64,000 nucleotides of DNA from Deltaproteobacteria bacterium. Lineage in GTDB: Bacteria > Desulfobacterota > DSM-4660 > Desulfatiglandales > Desulfatiglandaceae. Both the position numbers and the translations under genes were made by a program. Shown one piece after another: positions 50,204 to 58,817 of this stretch (position 1 is the first letter of the stretch; every line of letters starts with the position of its first letter). The notes beneath the pieces were generated by a model. The model was not told the origin of the DNA. It saw only the letters and a list, made by a program, of their open reading frames with translations, and did not search any database. The DNA lies in NCBI GenBank assembly GCA_021737785.1, contig JAIPDI010000022.1:22625-86624 (forward strand), written 5' to 3'.

Positions 50204-50500
50204 ATGGCTGCGACAAAGCCGGTCCGAAAAAACGTTTCAAAATCCTCTCGAATCGGGCTCCGGGCCACGCCGGAACAAGAGGCTGTGCTGCGTTTAGCGG
50301 CAGAAATTTCCCGCAAGTCCGTGACGGAGTTTGTCATAGACAGCGCCTGTCAGGCCGCTGAACAGGCCCTTCTGGATCAGCGCATCTTCATGGTATCGGG
50401 GAAGACATATCAGGAGTTTTTGGGGTTGCTGGATCGTCCGCCGCAGCCCAACACCGGTTTAGAGGACCTGTTGTCGAAACCCGCCCCTTGGCTGGGATAG
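50204..50500 (+). CDS. DUF1778 antitoxin (TacA type)
   Basis: 98 residues, perfect AGGAGGT upstream. Ribbon-helix-helix N-terminus (SSRIGLRATPEQEAVLRLAAEI, given in parts SSRIGLRATPEQ and EAVLRLAAEI), linker KSVTEFVIDSACQAAEQAL, then a flexible toxin-neutralising tail ending in FLGLLDRPP. It represses its own promoter and neutralises the acetyltransferase encoded 3 bp downstream. Confidence 0.92.
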   Translation: MAATKPVRKNVSKSSRIGLRATPEQEAVLRLAAEISRKSVTEFVIDSACQAAEQALLDQRIFMVSGKTYQEFLGLLDRPPQPNTGLEDLLSKPAPWLG

Positions 50501-50503
50501 GCT

Positions 50504-51007
50504 ATGACGCTGATCGGTCCCGAGCCTCTTCACAAAGGGCATCTTCTCGACTCCTTCGACTGCGGCAAGTCGGGTATGAACGGTTGGCTCATGCGGCACG
50601 CCTTCCAAGCTCAATCCGCTGGTTCAGCCAGGACCTTTGTCGTAACTGAGGATCGCCACGTTGTAGGATACTACAGCCTGACGGTCGGAGAAGTGGCCAC
50701 CCTGTATGCCCCCGAGCGTATCCGGAAGGGTATGGGAAATTACCCTATTCCTGTCGTGATTCTCGTTAGGCTTGCCGTGTCTCTCAGCCATCAGGGTCAC
50801 GGTATTGGAAGAGGGCTCCTCCAGGATGCCATCGGGCGCACACTGCGGATTGCCGAACAGGCCGGGATACGAGCTCTGCTGACCCACCCCCTTGACGACG
50901 AGGCATCCCGATTCTACCGGCGTTTTGGTTTCGCTTCCTCCCCGCTTCGGGAAAATCAACTCCTCCTCCTCCTCAAAGATGCACGCAGATTATTCCCAAG
51001 TCCCTGA
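50504..51007 (+). CDS. GNAT acetyltransferase toxin (TacT type)
   Basis: 167 residues. GNAT fold with the acetyl-CoA loop HQGHGIGRGLLQDAI, preceding strand VVILVRLAVS, and the Tyr of SRFYRRFGF. The N-terminus (FDCGKSGMNGWLMRHAFQAQ) is typical of TacT/AtaT-like toxins, which acetylate the amino group of charged tRNA. It immediately follows the DUF1778 antitoxin gene. All recognisable catalytic features are intact. Confidence 0.92.
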   Translation: MTLIGPEPLHKGHLLDSFDCGKSGMNGWLMRHAFQAQSAGSARTFVVTEDRHVVGYYSLTVGEVATLYAPERIRKGMGNYPIPVVILVRLAVSLSHQGHGIGRGLLQDAIGRTLRIAEQAGIRALLTHPLDDEASRFYRRFGFASSPLRENQLLLLLKDARRLFPSP

Positions 51008-51362
51008 ATAGCGGTTTCTTGCGCAACCGGATGACACCATTTTGAAGACCGACGCCAACCAGTTCGGGCTTGCGGCCCACTGGGGTCTCATCGGGGCAGC
51101 TCCAAGAATAATACCTCCTTTCAGCTTTGAGCTTCGAGCCGCCCCGCCCATGCTGTAAGATTTGTTTACACCTGCCCCCCAAACCCTATGAATTTATTAC
51201 ACCCCTCCTGCCTTCAACTTGTCCCTTGAAATCATTTTCCTCCTTTGATACAATAAGTTAGCCTTAAATCACTAATCCCGGCACAGAACTTGCTGCACTG
51301 TTCGTTGGGAACAACAAACGGGTGCTTTCCCCTTAACTCAGAACTCGGCGAAAGAGGTTGAG
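51008..51362. other. Gene-free region carrying a promoter
   Basis: 355 bp with no ORF I would call. Contains a CAGCTTTGAGCTTCGAGC short repeat (51118-51142) and the promoter at 51226-51254. Confidence 0.55.
51226..51254 (+). promoter_or_regulatory. Sigma-70 promoter
   Basis: TTGAAA (51226-51231), 17-base spacer, TACAAT (51249-51254). About 108 bases upstream of the small gene at 51363; the long leader is unexplained. Confidence 0.6.
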
Positions 51363-51587
51363 ATGGAAACGCACATTTTCGAGACTACAGTACGTAAAAA
51401 CGGCTATTTGGAACTCAAGAATCTGCCGTTTCACGAAGGTGCTGTTGTTAGAATCGCCATATCAACCAAGGAAAAAAAGGAAAAAAAGGAGAATCTGGAG
51501 CGACTGATTAACAATGATCATGTATGGACGGACGATGACATAAAAGCTGTTCAGAGTGGCGTGAAAGGGACACAATCAATAGGTTGA
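51363..51587 (+). CDS. Small antitoxin-like protein
   Basis: 74 residues; AAAGAGG upstream. The start METHIFETTVRKNGYLELKNLPF...GAVVRIAI resembles the beta-rich N-terminus of small DNA-binding antitoxins, followed by a Lys/Glu-rich segment (KEKKEKKENLERL). I cannot name the family with certainty. It stands 29 bp before a RelE-like gene, so it may be an antitoxin or a leftover of an older pair. Confidence 0.6.
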   Translation: METHIFETTVRKNGYLELKNLPFHEGAVVRIAISTKEKKEKKENLERLINNDHVWTDDDIKAVQSGVKGTQSIG

Positions 51588-51616
51588 CAGTATACCCATA
51601 AAAGGGATATTTATAT

Positions 51617-51898
51617 ATGGGTTGGACAGTAGAATTCACCAGCGGATCGCGAAAGCAAAAAAACAAGCTTCCGCGCAGGGTACAGGACCTCTTGTTTCAG
51701 CTTGCCCGGGAGATCGAGGCATCTGGTCCGGTTCGAGGTGACTGGCCCAACTATTCCAAGCTGCCCAATAACGAACACCACTGCCACTTAAAAAAGGGAA
51801 AGCCCGCCTATGTGGCAGTCTGGAGAGAAGTCAAAGAAAAAACCAGGGTTGTGGAGATCAGTTATGCCGGCAGTCACGAAAAAGCGCCTTACAGATGA
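51617..51898 (+). CDS. RelE/ParE-superfamily toxin
   Basis: 93 residues. WTVEFTSGSRKQKNKLPRRVQDLLFQLAREIE (N-terminal helices), NYSKLPNNEHHCHLKKGKPAYVAVWREV (central strands with basic residues) and VVEISYAGSHEKAPY (last strand), as in RelE/HigB mRNA interferases. The downstream Xre gene overlaps it by 35 bases, the toxin-first order seen in HigBA-type pairs. Confidence 0.85.
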   Translation: MGWTVEFTSGSRKQKNKLPRRVQDLLFQLAREIEASGPVRGDWPNYSKLPNNEHHCHLKKGKPAYVAVWREVKEKTRVVEISYAGSHEKAPYR

Positions 51899-52217
51899 TA
51901 TGGTCACCTTGCGGCTCCATGTTCGCCGCCGCAACGCAGACAGGATAAGAGAGTATGCCCGGATCGTAGAATCGGAAGAGGATCGCACATACTCTGTGGC
52001 TGAGGTTTTCCCTGAATATCTCGGGAAAGAGAGCCAAGTCGCTTTGCGTGCCTATAGAACAAGAGAAGACCTTACACAGAAGGACCTTTCATTGAGGACC
52101 GGCATCCCGCAGCACCACATCAGTGAAATGGAGAACGGCAAACGCGCCATCGGGAAAGAACGCGCCCGCAAGCTTGCCGAAGCATTAAAGGTCTCCGACT
52201 ATCGGGTATTTCTGTGA
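51864..52217 (+). CDS. Xre-family antitoxin
   Basis: 117 residues from the ATG at 51864, with GTGGAGA upstream, inside the toxin gene. C-terminal helix-turn-helix RTREDLTQKDLSLRTGIPQHHISEMENGKRAIG (parts: LTQKDLSLRTGIP and ISEMENGKRAIG). The N-terminal half (LTDDMVTLRLHVRRRNADRIREY) probably binds the toxin. Antitoxin and repressor of the pair. Confidence 0.85.
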   Translation: MPAVTKKRLTDDMVTLRLHVRRRNADRIREYARIVESEEDRTYSVAEVFPEYLGKESQVALRAYRTREDLTQKDLSLRTGIPQHHISEMENGKRAIGKERARKLAEALKVSDYRVFL

Positions 52218-52344
52218 GAAAGAGCAGAAGAAAAAATGCTGAAATTAAGGGTTTCTTCTTTATTGCCAGCATAGCGATCCATGAAGGCCTTTGGCTGCGG
52301 ACCTTCAACGAAAAGCATTTCAGAGGAATCCAAAAGCTGAAGCT

Positions 52345-52842
52345 ATGGCATTGAAAACCGACAAATCAAAGAAGGCAATAACGCCTCATATCTCACGGCA
52401 AGCCGGATTCACATTGATGGAGATGATGATTGTCATCGCCGTTATCGCGATCGGTGCCGCCATTGCCATTCCGAGCTTCATGTCCATGCTCCCGGGCATG
52501 CGCCTCAACGGCGCCGCCCGCATGGTGATGGGGGATCTCATGGCCGCGAGGATGAAGGCGGTTAAATTAAACCAGAGGACAAAAGTTTTCTTTGATAATA
52601 CCCATCAATACAGGATATGTGATGATGCGGACAATAACGGGACGGTGGATGACGGAGAGGGTGACGTCATAAGTAAGGATATTCATAATGAATACCACGA
52701 CGTAAACTTGGATTTGGACAACACCGGTGACCCGGTTTTCTCTCCGAGAGGCACTGCCACCAATCGAACTATCACTTTAGTCAATTCCGAGGGTTCTAAA
52801 AGTATTACAATCTCGATTGCCGGTAGGGTAAAGATTAATTGA
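52345..52842 (+). CDS. Type IV minor pilin, FimT/GspH family
   Basis: 165 residues. Prepilin cleavage site before FTLMEMMIVIAVIAIGAAIA with the conserved Glu at +5, then the GspH-type globular part (NGAARMVMGDLMAARMKAVKLN). The start at 52345 has only a weak GAAG site; the frame to 52291 is less likely. First gene of a minor-pilin operon with pilV-, pilW- and pilX-like genes. Works in initiation of pilus assembly in the inner membrane. Confidence 0.9.
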   Translation: MALKTDKSKKAITPHISRQAGFTLMEMMIVIAVIAIGAAIAIPSFMSMLPGMRLNGAARMVMGDLMAARMKAVKLNQRTKVFFDNTHQYRICDDADNNGTVDDGEGDVISKDIHNEYHDVNLDLDNTGDPVFSPRGTATNRTITLVNSEGSKSITISIAGRVKIN

Positions 52843-52854
52843 TAGGGTCATCTG

Positions 52855-53262
52855 ATGAAAGTTAAAAAGGCATATACCCAAATGAACCAAGTCAAGGACT
52901 GCGGCTTCACCCTCCTCGAGGTCCTGGTGGCGATTGTGATTCTTTCCATCGGTCTTCTGGGCATGGCCTCTCTCACCGTCGGCATTATCAACGGAAACAG
53001 TTTCAGCAAAAAAGTGACTACTGCCACTACACTGGCTCAGGAAAAGATGGAAGATGTCAGGAGATTAGGATATTCGAGCATGCCTTCGGCAAACACCACT
53101 ACTACCGAAGGCTACAATTCTATCACAGGATACCCGGAATTTAAGAGAGAGACTGAAACAGAGATTAATGCCCCGGCTACCGGAATGAAAACAATAACCG
53201 TAACCACCTACTGGAACTCGGACAATAATTCGGTGGTACTCAAAACCATCCTTGCGCAATGA
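52855..53262 (+). CDS. pilV: Type IV minor pilin, PilV family
   Basis: 135 residues. Prepilin motif CG|FTLLEVLVAIVILSIGLLG and the PilV-type follow-up MASLTVGIINGNSFSKKVTTATTLAQEKMEDV (parts: MASLTVGIING and ATTLAQEKMEDV). Its stop overlaps the next gene's ATG (ATGA). Minor pilin of the pilus tip complex. Confidence 0.9.
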   Translation: MKVKKAYTQMNQVKDCGFTLLEVLVAIVILSIGLLGMASLTVGIINGNSFSKKVTTATTLAQEKMEDVRRLGYSSMPSANTTTTEGYNSITGYPEFKRETETEINAPATGMKTITVTTYWNSDNNSVVLKTILAQ

Positions 53263-53858
53263 CAGATATATCGATGCTGAAATCTAAAAAAAGTAGAGAA
53301 AAAGGATTTACGCTGATTGAGCTGCTCATCGCCATGGCGCTTGCCCTGGTTATTATAGGCGCCCTCTCCAGCGCCTTTGTCAGCCAGCGTAAGACCTATG
53401 CCGTCCAGGAGCAGGTTTCCGAGATGATCCAGAACGCACGAGCGGCCATGGATATGATCACTCGTGAAGTCAAGATGGCGGGTTATGACCCGGCAGAAAT
53501 ACCTATTGCTGGCATTCCTTACAGTGCGACACAGTTGGAACTCCAGGCAGATTTGAATGGTGATGGAGATACATCCGATTCAAATGAAGATATTATCTAC
53601 ACCTACCTCAGCGCGAATAAACAGATCGGTCGCAATACAGGAGGGGGTGCTCAACCACTTGCAGAGAATATTCAGGCATTCACTTTTCAGTACTACGATA
53701 TGAACGGCGCAGCCACCACGACAACGGCCGATATCCGTCAGATTAAGATCATCATCACCGCGAGGACCTCTGAGCCGGACCCCGACTATTCCGCTAACAG
53801 CGGCTACAGGACCTACACCTTAACCTCATATGTAACCCCGCCGAATCTTGACTTGTAA
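53259..53858 (+). CDS. pilW: Type IV minor pilin, PilW family
   Basis: 199 residues. Prepilin motif KG|FTLIELLIAMALALVIIG, then AFVSQRKTYAVQEQVSEMIQNARAAMDMITREVKMAGYDP (recognised by YAVQEQVSEMIQNARAAMDM), the PilW hallmark. Overlaps pilV by four bases and precedes the PilX-like gene by 17 bp. Confidence 0.92.
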   Translation: MTDISMLKSKKSREKGFTLIELLIAMALALVIIGALSSAFVSQRKTYAVQEQVSEMIQNARAAMDMITREVKMAGYDPAEIPIAGIPYSATQLELQADLNGDGDTSDSNEDIIYTYLSANKQIGRNTGGGAQPLAENIQAFTFQYYDMNGAATTTTADIRQIKIIITARTSEPDPDYSANSGYRTYTLTSYVTPPNLDL

Positions 53859-53875
53859 AGGGAAGGCCCAATATA

Positions 53876-55207
53876 ATGAGACGATTATCAGATACCAAAT
53901 GCAGCTTGCCTCTTTTAAGGCCTGTGAACAGCCATGAAGACGGTGCTGCGCTTATTATCGGCCTGATGTTTCTGGCTATCCTGGCGCTGGTGGGGAGCAC
54001 CGCCATGGTGCTGACATCAACGGATTTGCAGATCGGCGGCAATTTCCGTGTCAATACGCAGGCCTTCAATGCTGCACAGGGAGGGCTGGAGGAAGCGAGG
54101 GAACGCCTCAAAGGAACCAGTTCCACGCCCAATTTTGTGGGTGATCCGGCTGCCACGCCCAATGCATGGTGGTCTGCATACATCCGAACGGATGCCTCCT
54201 GGCAGGTATCCGATGACCCCACCTACGATAGTAACTACGACAATAATATTCACGACAGCCTGCAGAGCGATATCCCTTATTTTGTTAAGATCAGGCATAA
54301 GAGAGAGTATGACGCGGAGCAGGCGGGCCATACCGTATCGTCAGCTCATTATTATGACGGTGACGGGGCCACGGCAACCCACACGCAGGCCTCCCCCGGA
54401 AACATCGTCTATTACGGCTACGGGGACGCAACTGATCCGGCAAAAGCCTGCCAGTTTACCGGAACGGCCGGAGCGGGGTCCACGCCTGTCGAAATCATAA
54501 CTGCTTATAAAAAGTCCGGCAGCGAGTGGTCCAAGGCATTGGAACTCGAGGTCGTAAGGCCCATCCCGCCCCCGATAACGTCCACCCTATACAGCAAAGG
54601 CGATATCACTTTTAACGGCGGCGGCTCGCAAAATGTCTACGGCGAAGATAATTGCGGGTCCGCCGGGGCCCTTCCGCCGGCCTATACAAAGGATCCTTCA
54701 GTTTCAGTTGAGAACTCAACGCCCGATTATACGGGAGATCCCGCCGAACCGGTCGAAGGGTCCACCGATATCGATATCTCAGGCTATTTGGAGGACATGA
54801 AGGATTCGGCTACCATAATAATAACAAGCGATCAAAATGGCGCGACTTACGGCAGTTCGACCGATTTTGTCTCTTGTTACTGCGACGCAACCAGCCTTGT
54901 CGGTGGGCTGAAACTGCAAAACGTTACCGGCTATGGGGTGTTGCTGGTGGAAGGGGACTTAACCCTGGGGGGTGGGTTCAATTGGAGTGGTATCGTTTTG
55001 GTGACGGGGACGCTCACCTTCAACGGAGGTGGTTCGGGAATAAACATCTTCGGTGCTGTTCTGGCCAATCAGACGATTGATATTAATGGCGGATTGGATC
55101 TGCGCTACGATAGCTGCATGATCTCATCTTCATTCATCAACCAACCGCTGAAATCCAGAATCTGGCTGGAAACGTCCATGACCATGGCGATGTCGGTCTT
55201 GGAATAA
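53876..55207 (+). CDS. PilX-like protein with beta-solenoid C-terminus (copy 1)
   Basis: 443 residues. N-terminal PilX motif DGAALIIGLMFLAILALVGSTAM and TDLQIGGNFRVNTQAFNAAQGGLEEARE. From ~240 the sequence becomes Gly-rich and repetitive with alternating hydrophobics (KGDITFNGGGS, GVLLVEGDLTLGGGFNWSG, GTLTFNGGGSGINIFGAVL), which looks like a beta-solenoid related to bactofilin-type polymer-forming domains. Classical PilX is ~170 residues, so this is an extended form. No pilY1 gene follows. Confidence 0.82.
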   Translation: MRRLSDTKCSLPLLRPVNSHEDGAALIIGLMFLAILALVGSTAMVLTSTDLQIGGNFRVNTQAFNAAQGGLEEARERLKGTSSTPNFVGDPAATPNAWWSAYIRTDASWQVSDDPTYDSNYDNNIHDSLQSDIPYFVKIRHKREYDAEQAGHTVSSAHYYDGDGATATHTQASPGNIVYYGYGDATDPAKACQFTGTAGAGSTPVEIITAYKKSGSEWSKALELEVVRPIPPPITSTLYSKGDITFNGGGSQNVYGEDNCGSAGALPPAYTKDPSVSVENSTPDYTGDPAEPVEGSTDIDISGYLEDMKDSATIIITSDQNGATYGSSTDFVSCYCDATSLVGGLKLQNVTGYGVLLVEGDLTLGGGFNWSGIVLVTGTLTFNGGGSGINIFGAVLANQTIDINGGLDLRYDSCMISSSFINQPLKSRIWLETSMTMAMSVLE

Positions 55208-55343
55208 CGCTCCTTTCTGCAGGTTGGCAATCCGTCCATGGAATTGCCGACAGGGTATCTGACTCAGAAGTCCGAAAGTCTTCCGCCATGTCCCGCCTTC
55301 GGCGGAAATCCAACATCCAGAAAACTTGTTCTGTCATAATCCC

Positions 55344-55976
55344 TCAGCGATCCCTCAATCTCGAAACATCCTTCACCTCGTCCAGCATGGCATATACTTC
55401 AAGCAGATGTTGTGAGAATATGCCGGCCAGGCGGTCCGATAGTACTCCCTTTCTGAATCCAAGCAGTTCGTCTGCAAATGTATGAAGCTCTTCTTTTGTC
55501 ATTATGGGGACTTGTCGAAATTTCTCTTTGAGCAGGTCGAACTCCTTTGCATATTTATCGATCAACTCATTATTTTCTTTTTCAGAACCCTTCCCGGTTT
55601 CTTCATGGTCTTTAATTTCCTTTCCTTCTTTGACAATTTTTCCTTCCCCGGCAGCTTCTTCTCCCATCGTCTTCCCCTTCGCTGCATCCTCAGGCGCCCC
55701 CTCGTTCGCCCTTTCCTCCTCAACAGCGGGTGCCTTTATGTCAAGCGGTGTCTCATTTTTTTCAGGGATGTCTATCTCTTCTATCTCACGGACGCGGTCT
55801 TTTTGAATTCCGAAGACCCCTCCATAGCGTTTGAATTTTATCTGGTCACCTTCTTCAAAGTAGCGATCGGTGACAAACCGGGTGCCGTCCTTGAGGTGAA
55901 TGACATAGTCGGCAAAAGAAAAGGAGGGGTATGCCAGAAAAACGGCGAGGGCGATGGCGGTCGGTATTTTTTTCAT
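55344..55976 (-). CDS. Secreted protein of the YVIHLKDGT family (copy 1)
   Basis: 210 residues; signal peptide MKKIPTAIALAVFLAYPSFSFA, then a conserved ~50-residue module (YVIHLKDGTRFVTD, YFEEGDQIKFKRYGG, REIEEIDIPE), a highly charged Glu/Lys-rich linker and a helical end. It is clearly paralogous to the gene at 57910-58560 and to the fragment at 59645-59749. Function unknown; the family and its convergent placement beside PilX-like genes suggest a link to the cell surface or pili. Confidence 0.8.
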   Translation of the reverse strand: MKKIPTAIALAVFLAYPSFSFADYVIHLKDGTRFVTDRYFEEGDQIKFKRYGGVFGIQKDRVREIEEIDIPEKNETPLDIKAPAVEEERANEGAPEDAAKGKTMGEEAAGEGKIVKEGKEIKDHEETGKGSEKENNELIDKYAKEFDLLKEKFRQVPIMTKEELHTFADELLGFRKGVLSDRLAGIFSQHLLEVYAMLDEVKDVSRLRDR

Positions 55977-55992
55977 GGGGCGTTCCTTTGTT

Positions 55993-56041
55993 GGAAGATA
56001 GAAGCTGAAAGCTCAAAGGTGAAGGGTGAAAGTTAAAGGGC
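55993..56041. repeat. STRR-like repeat (AAGCTCAAAGGTGAA family)
   Basis: AGAAGCTGAAAGCTCAAAGGTGAAGGGTGAAAG type units directly upstream of copy 1 of the secreted-protein gene. Similar tracts stand at 58764-58790 and 59763-59803 near the other copies. Confidence 0.65.
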
Positions 56042-56190
56042 AACTCAGTTAGCCGGCTGCATGTGTCATTTCAAACTGCCAGTTCCCAGATAAAAAGAAA
56101 ATATTTATTAAATGTTTCTATGGCCTAAATAATATAAAATAGGACTTTGAACCTCTTGTTGAGCGTGATATAAGATGCATGGGTTACGCA

Positions 56191-56222
56191 AAAAATGTCA
56201 GCATGCTGCCGAAAAATGTCAG
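56191..56222. promoter_or_regulatory. Direct repeats, likely activator-binding sites
   Basis: AAAAATGTCAG occurs twice (56191-56201 and 56212-56222), centre-to-centre 21 bases, that is two helical turns. They lie about 130-160 bases upstream of the sigma-54 promoter, the normal place for enhancer sites. A perfect palindrome GACATATATATGTC (56282-56295) lies between them and the promoter. Confidence 0.5.
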
Positions 56223-56352
56223 TATAATGATAAATATTATTGCCGATTAAAAAATAGTCCGCTGCACGCCGCCTTTGCCGGGACATATATATGTCTATAA
56301 CGGGTTCAATGTATTCATAATTTTCAAGAATAACGAAGTCAAGCGCCCGGCT

Positions 56353-56368
56353 CGGCATGGTTGTTGCG
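56353..56368 (+). promoter_or_regulatory. Candidate sigma-54 promoter of PilX-like copy 2
   Basis: CGGCATG-GTTG-TTGCG: GG and GC are ten bases apart and GGCATG and TTGC match the -24/-12 consensus. The expected transcript start is near 56380, about 160 bases before the ATG at 56539. The region around it is AT-rich. Confidence 0.55.
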
Positions 56369-56538
56369 TACTCGACTTAACCATGGATGATTCAGGGTAG
56401 TGTTCTGTCTGACAATAGAGAGTGCCATCACCCGATTTTACCGTCTGGATGAAAATACATCAAATCGGCATCAGAGTGCAATGCGTTAAAGCTGAAACGC
56501 GCCTGGGTCTTTTTTTAAGAAGTGGGCGGGGAAATTCC

Positions 56539-57825
56539 ATGGGATTTGCAAAAACCTTTGAAAACGACCGTGGGGCCGCTCTTGTAATCGCTCTGATGTT
56601 CCTGGCCATCGTAGCGCTGGCAGGGAGCACAGCCGTCATTCTGACCTCGACCGACATCCAGATCGGGTCCAATTACAAATCAAGCTCATCGGCTTTTTAC
56701 AATGCTGATGCGGGCGTAAATTTCGCATTAGCCAAGATGAAGGCGGGCCTCACGGCAAACCCGAAGACATTCCAACTCCCCACCGTTGTCTGGGACCCTG
56801 ACAATCCTACCGATCCCAATTCATTCACTGTGTTGACATCTGCTCCATTCGCGGCTCCAGCCGGGTTCTCGTTTTCCTATGAGGCGCCCGGTGTGACAAT
56901 GATCGCCAATAACATCTTTACTTTCACCGCTATAGGGGCCAATCCGGATGATACCGAGGCCCAGGCCGTCATAACCGCGACCTTCTCGCCTTCCGGCTTA
57001 TTCAATTACGGCATCTTCGGCGATCTCGGCGTAACCCTCAGCGGAAACGGCAGAACCGACAGCTATGATTCATCGGCAGGTCCATATACCTGGGCAACGC
57101 ACAATAACGAAGGCGACGTGGGCACCAACGCGATCACTGCAGGCGCCATCAGCCTTTCAGGGAATGCCAAGGTTTATGGAGACGCAATGGCGGGGAAGGG
57201 CGGAAATCCAGCCACTTGCGTTACCACCAGCGGCAATGCCGCAGTCGTCCCTCCCGGACAGAAATTGGCCGCGGATGAACAAAAAGACATGCCGGCCATA
57301 ACAGATCCCGGAGGCGGGACAAACATCCCCGCCTGGAACCTCTCAGGGAATAGCAGCGATACGCTATCGGGTGGGACTTATCGTCTCCCCGGGATCAGCA
57401 TCACCGCAAATGCCACGGGCACAATTAGCGGCCACGTTATTCTATACGTTACTGGAAACATCAACATTTCAGGAAATGGAAACTTGGTAATCCCGGCAGG
57501 CAGTTCTCTGACCATCTATGCTTCGGGATCCGTGAGCATCAGCGGAAATGGGATCAGCAACAATACCGGCTATCCCAAGAATCTTCAAATCTATGGGACA
57601 TCAACCTGCAACAGCGTGACCGTAAGCGGCAATGGAAACGTCTATGGGGCTATTTATGCACCCTCAGCGACGGTGAGCGTTACGGGAAACGGCGACATCT
57701 ATGGGTCGGTCATCGGCCGCACAATAGCCATACCGGGAAATGGAAATGTGCATTATGATGAAGACCTCCAGAATACAGGACCTATATCGGGCCTCAAACT
57801 CCTCACTTGGAAACAAGAATCATAG
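56539..57825 (+). CDS. PilX-like protein with GNG-repeat beta-solenoid (copy 2)
   Basis: 428 residues from the ATG at 56539 with GGGGA upstream. PilX N-terminus RGAALVIALMFLAIVALAGSTAV and STDIQIGSNYKSSSSAFYNADAGVN (partly quoted). From ~180 onward there are many SGNGN/SGNA units (TLSGNGRTD, SLSGNAKVYG, NISGNGNLVIP, SISGNGISN, TVSGNGNVYG, SVTGNGDIYG, AIPGNGNVHY), spaced as in a right-handed beta-helix. Shares the N-terminal third with copy 1, but the solenoid has diverged. Probably a surface or pseudopilus-associated protein. Confidence 0.82.
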   Translation: MGFAKTFENDRGAALVIALMFLAIVALAGSTAVILTSTDIQIGSNYKSSSSAFYNADAGVNFALAKMKAGLTANPKTFQLPTVVWDPDNPTDPNSFTVLTSAPFAAPAGFSFSYEAPGVTMIANNIFTFTAIGANPDDTEAQAVITATFSPSGLFNYGIFGDLGVTLSGNGRTDSYDSSAGPYTWATHNNEGDVGTNAITAGAISLSGNAKVYGDAMAGKGGNPATCVTTSGNAAVVPPGQKLAADEQKDMPAITDPGGGTNIPAWNLSGNSSDTLSGGTYRLPGISITANATGTISGHVILYVTGNINISGNGNLVIPAGSSLTIYASGSVSISGNGISNNTGYPKNLQIYGTSTCNSVTVSGNGNVYGAIYAPSATVSVTGNGDIYGSVIGRTIAIPGNGNVHYDEDLQNTGPISGLKLLTWKQES

Positions 57826-57909
57826 CGGCCGGATACCATTCCTCCTGCCGGATAGACAGTAAACTCCCATTAGATCCATTTTAAACACGGCGCTACGGAG
57901 TGTCTGCAA

Positions 57910-58560
57910 TCACTCGGCGTTTTCAGTCTCCTCCCACCAGGCAGGGAGCGTGCCTCCATGTCTTGCTTTGACCTCTTTTTCCAAATCCGATAAATCGCTG
58001 GATAGCTCCGAAGCCCTTCGAAATTCAGCATCGATGATGCCCTGCTCGCCGGTCTCCTTGGCCCTTTTATAACGCTCAAGTGCTTCTTCCAGTTTTTCAA
58101 CCAACGCCTTCTTTCTTTCCTTATAGACTTTCTCAGGATCGAGTTCCTCCTTGCCAATTTCTTTGGCCGCGGCCTCGGATTGTTCTGCTTCTCTGGTCTC
58201 CGTCTTTTCCCCGCGCATTTTTACTTCCTCGATCCCCTGGGCTTCCGCGGCCTCGCCTTCTCCAGTCCCATCCGCCATTTTTACTTTATCTTCTGCACGA
58301 TGTCCGATTGTTGGAACGCCCGGACCGGCACCCACTTCGGTTTCCTCGGGCAGGTCTTCTATCTCTTCGATCTCACGGACCAGGGCCTTTTCAATCCCGA
58401 TGGTCCCCCCGTAACGTTTGAAACGAATCTGATCCCCTTGTTCATAGTATTGGTCCGTGACGAATTTGGTTCCGTCATGGAGGTGGATGATGTAGGCGGG
58501 GAAACCTGTGGCGGGGAAAAGAAAAAGGGCAGCGGCGATGGCGGGCAGGATCTTTTTCAT
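57910..58560 (-). CDS. Secreted protein of the YVIHLKDGT family (copy 2)
   Basis: 216 residues. Signal peptide MKKILPAIAAALFLFPATGFP, module YIIHLHDGTKFVTD, YYEQGDQIRFKRYGG, REIEEIEDLPEE, then a charged linker and coiled-coil helices (YKERKKALVEKLEEALERYKRA). About 60% identical by eye to copy 1 in the first 60 residues and different after it. Convergent with PilX-like copy 2, just as copy 1 is with PilX-like copy 1. Confidence 0.8.
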   Translation of the reverse strand: MKKILPAIAAALFLFPATGFPAYIIHLHDGTKFVTDQYYEQGDQIRFKRYGGTIGIEKALVREIEEIEDLPEETEVGAGPGVPTIGHRAEDKVKMADGTGEGEAAEAQGIEEVKMRGEKTETREAEQSEAAAKEIGKEELDPEKVYKERKKALVEKLEEALERYKRAKETGEQGIIDAEFRRASELSSDLSDLEKEVKARHGGTLPAWWEETENAE

Positions 58561-58763
58561 GGGCGTTCCTTCCGTTTCTATTCTCAGACCCCAGTACCAT
58601 TTTCCGAAGCTACCCTGTTTAAATACGCTGCGCTGTCCTTCGGTCCCAGTTAAACAGAAAAATAAAGTTTAACGGGATAAAAATTGAACAGGGCAGGCGG
58701 GTAAACAGAGCCCCGGAGTCACAGAGAGGTGTTTCGGGTTGTTCAACGAGTTGCTCTTTTGGA

Positions 58764-58790
58764 GAAACTGGAAGCTCAAAGGTGAAAGCT
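58764..58790. repeat. STRR-like repeat (GAAGCTCAAAGGTGAAAG)
   Basis: One short tract of the same family as 55993-56041, between copy 2 of the secreted-protein gene and the VapBC locus. Confidence 0.5.
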
Positions 58791-58817
58791 GTCCGGATGC
58801 GGTGTGCCGGGTTATGG

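Noticed and set aside
56125..56358. 77-codon minus-strand ORF in the AT-rich region
   Set aside because: Lies over the candidate enhancer and palindrome, has no family or ribosome-binding site, and its composition fits non-coding DNA.
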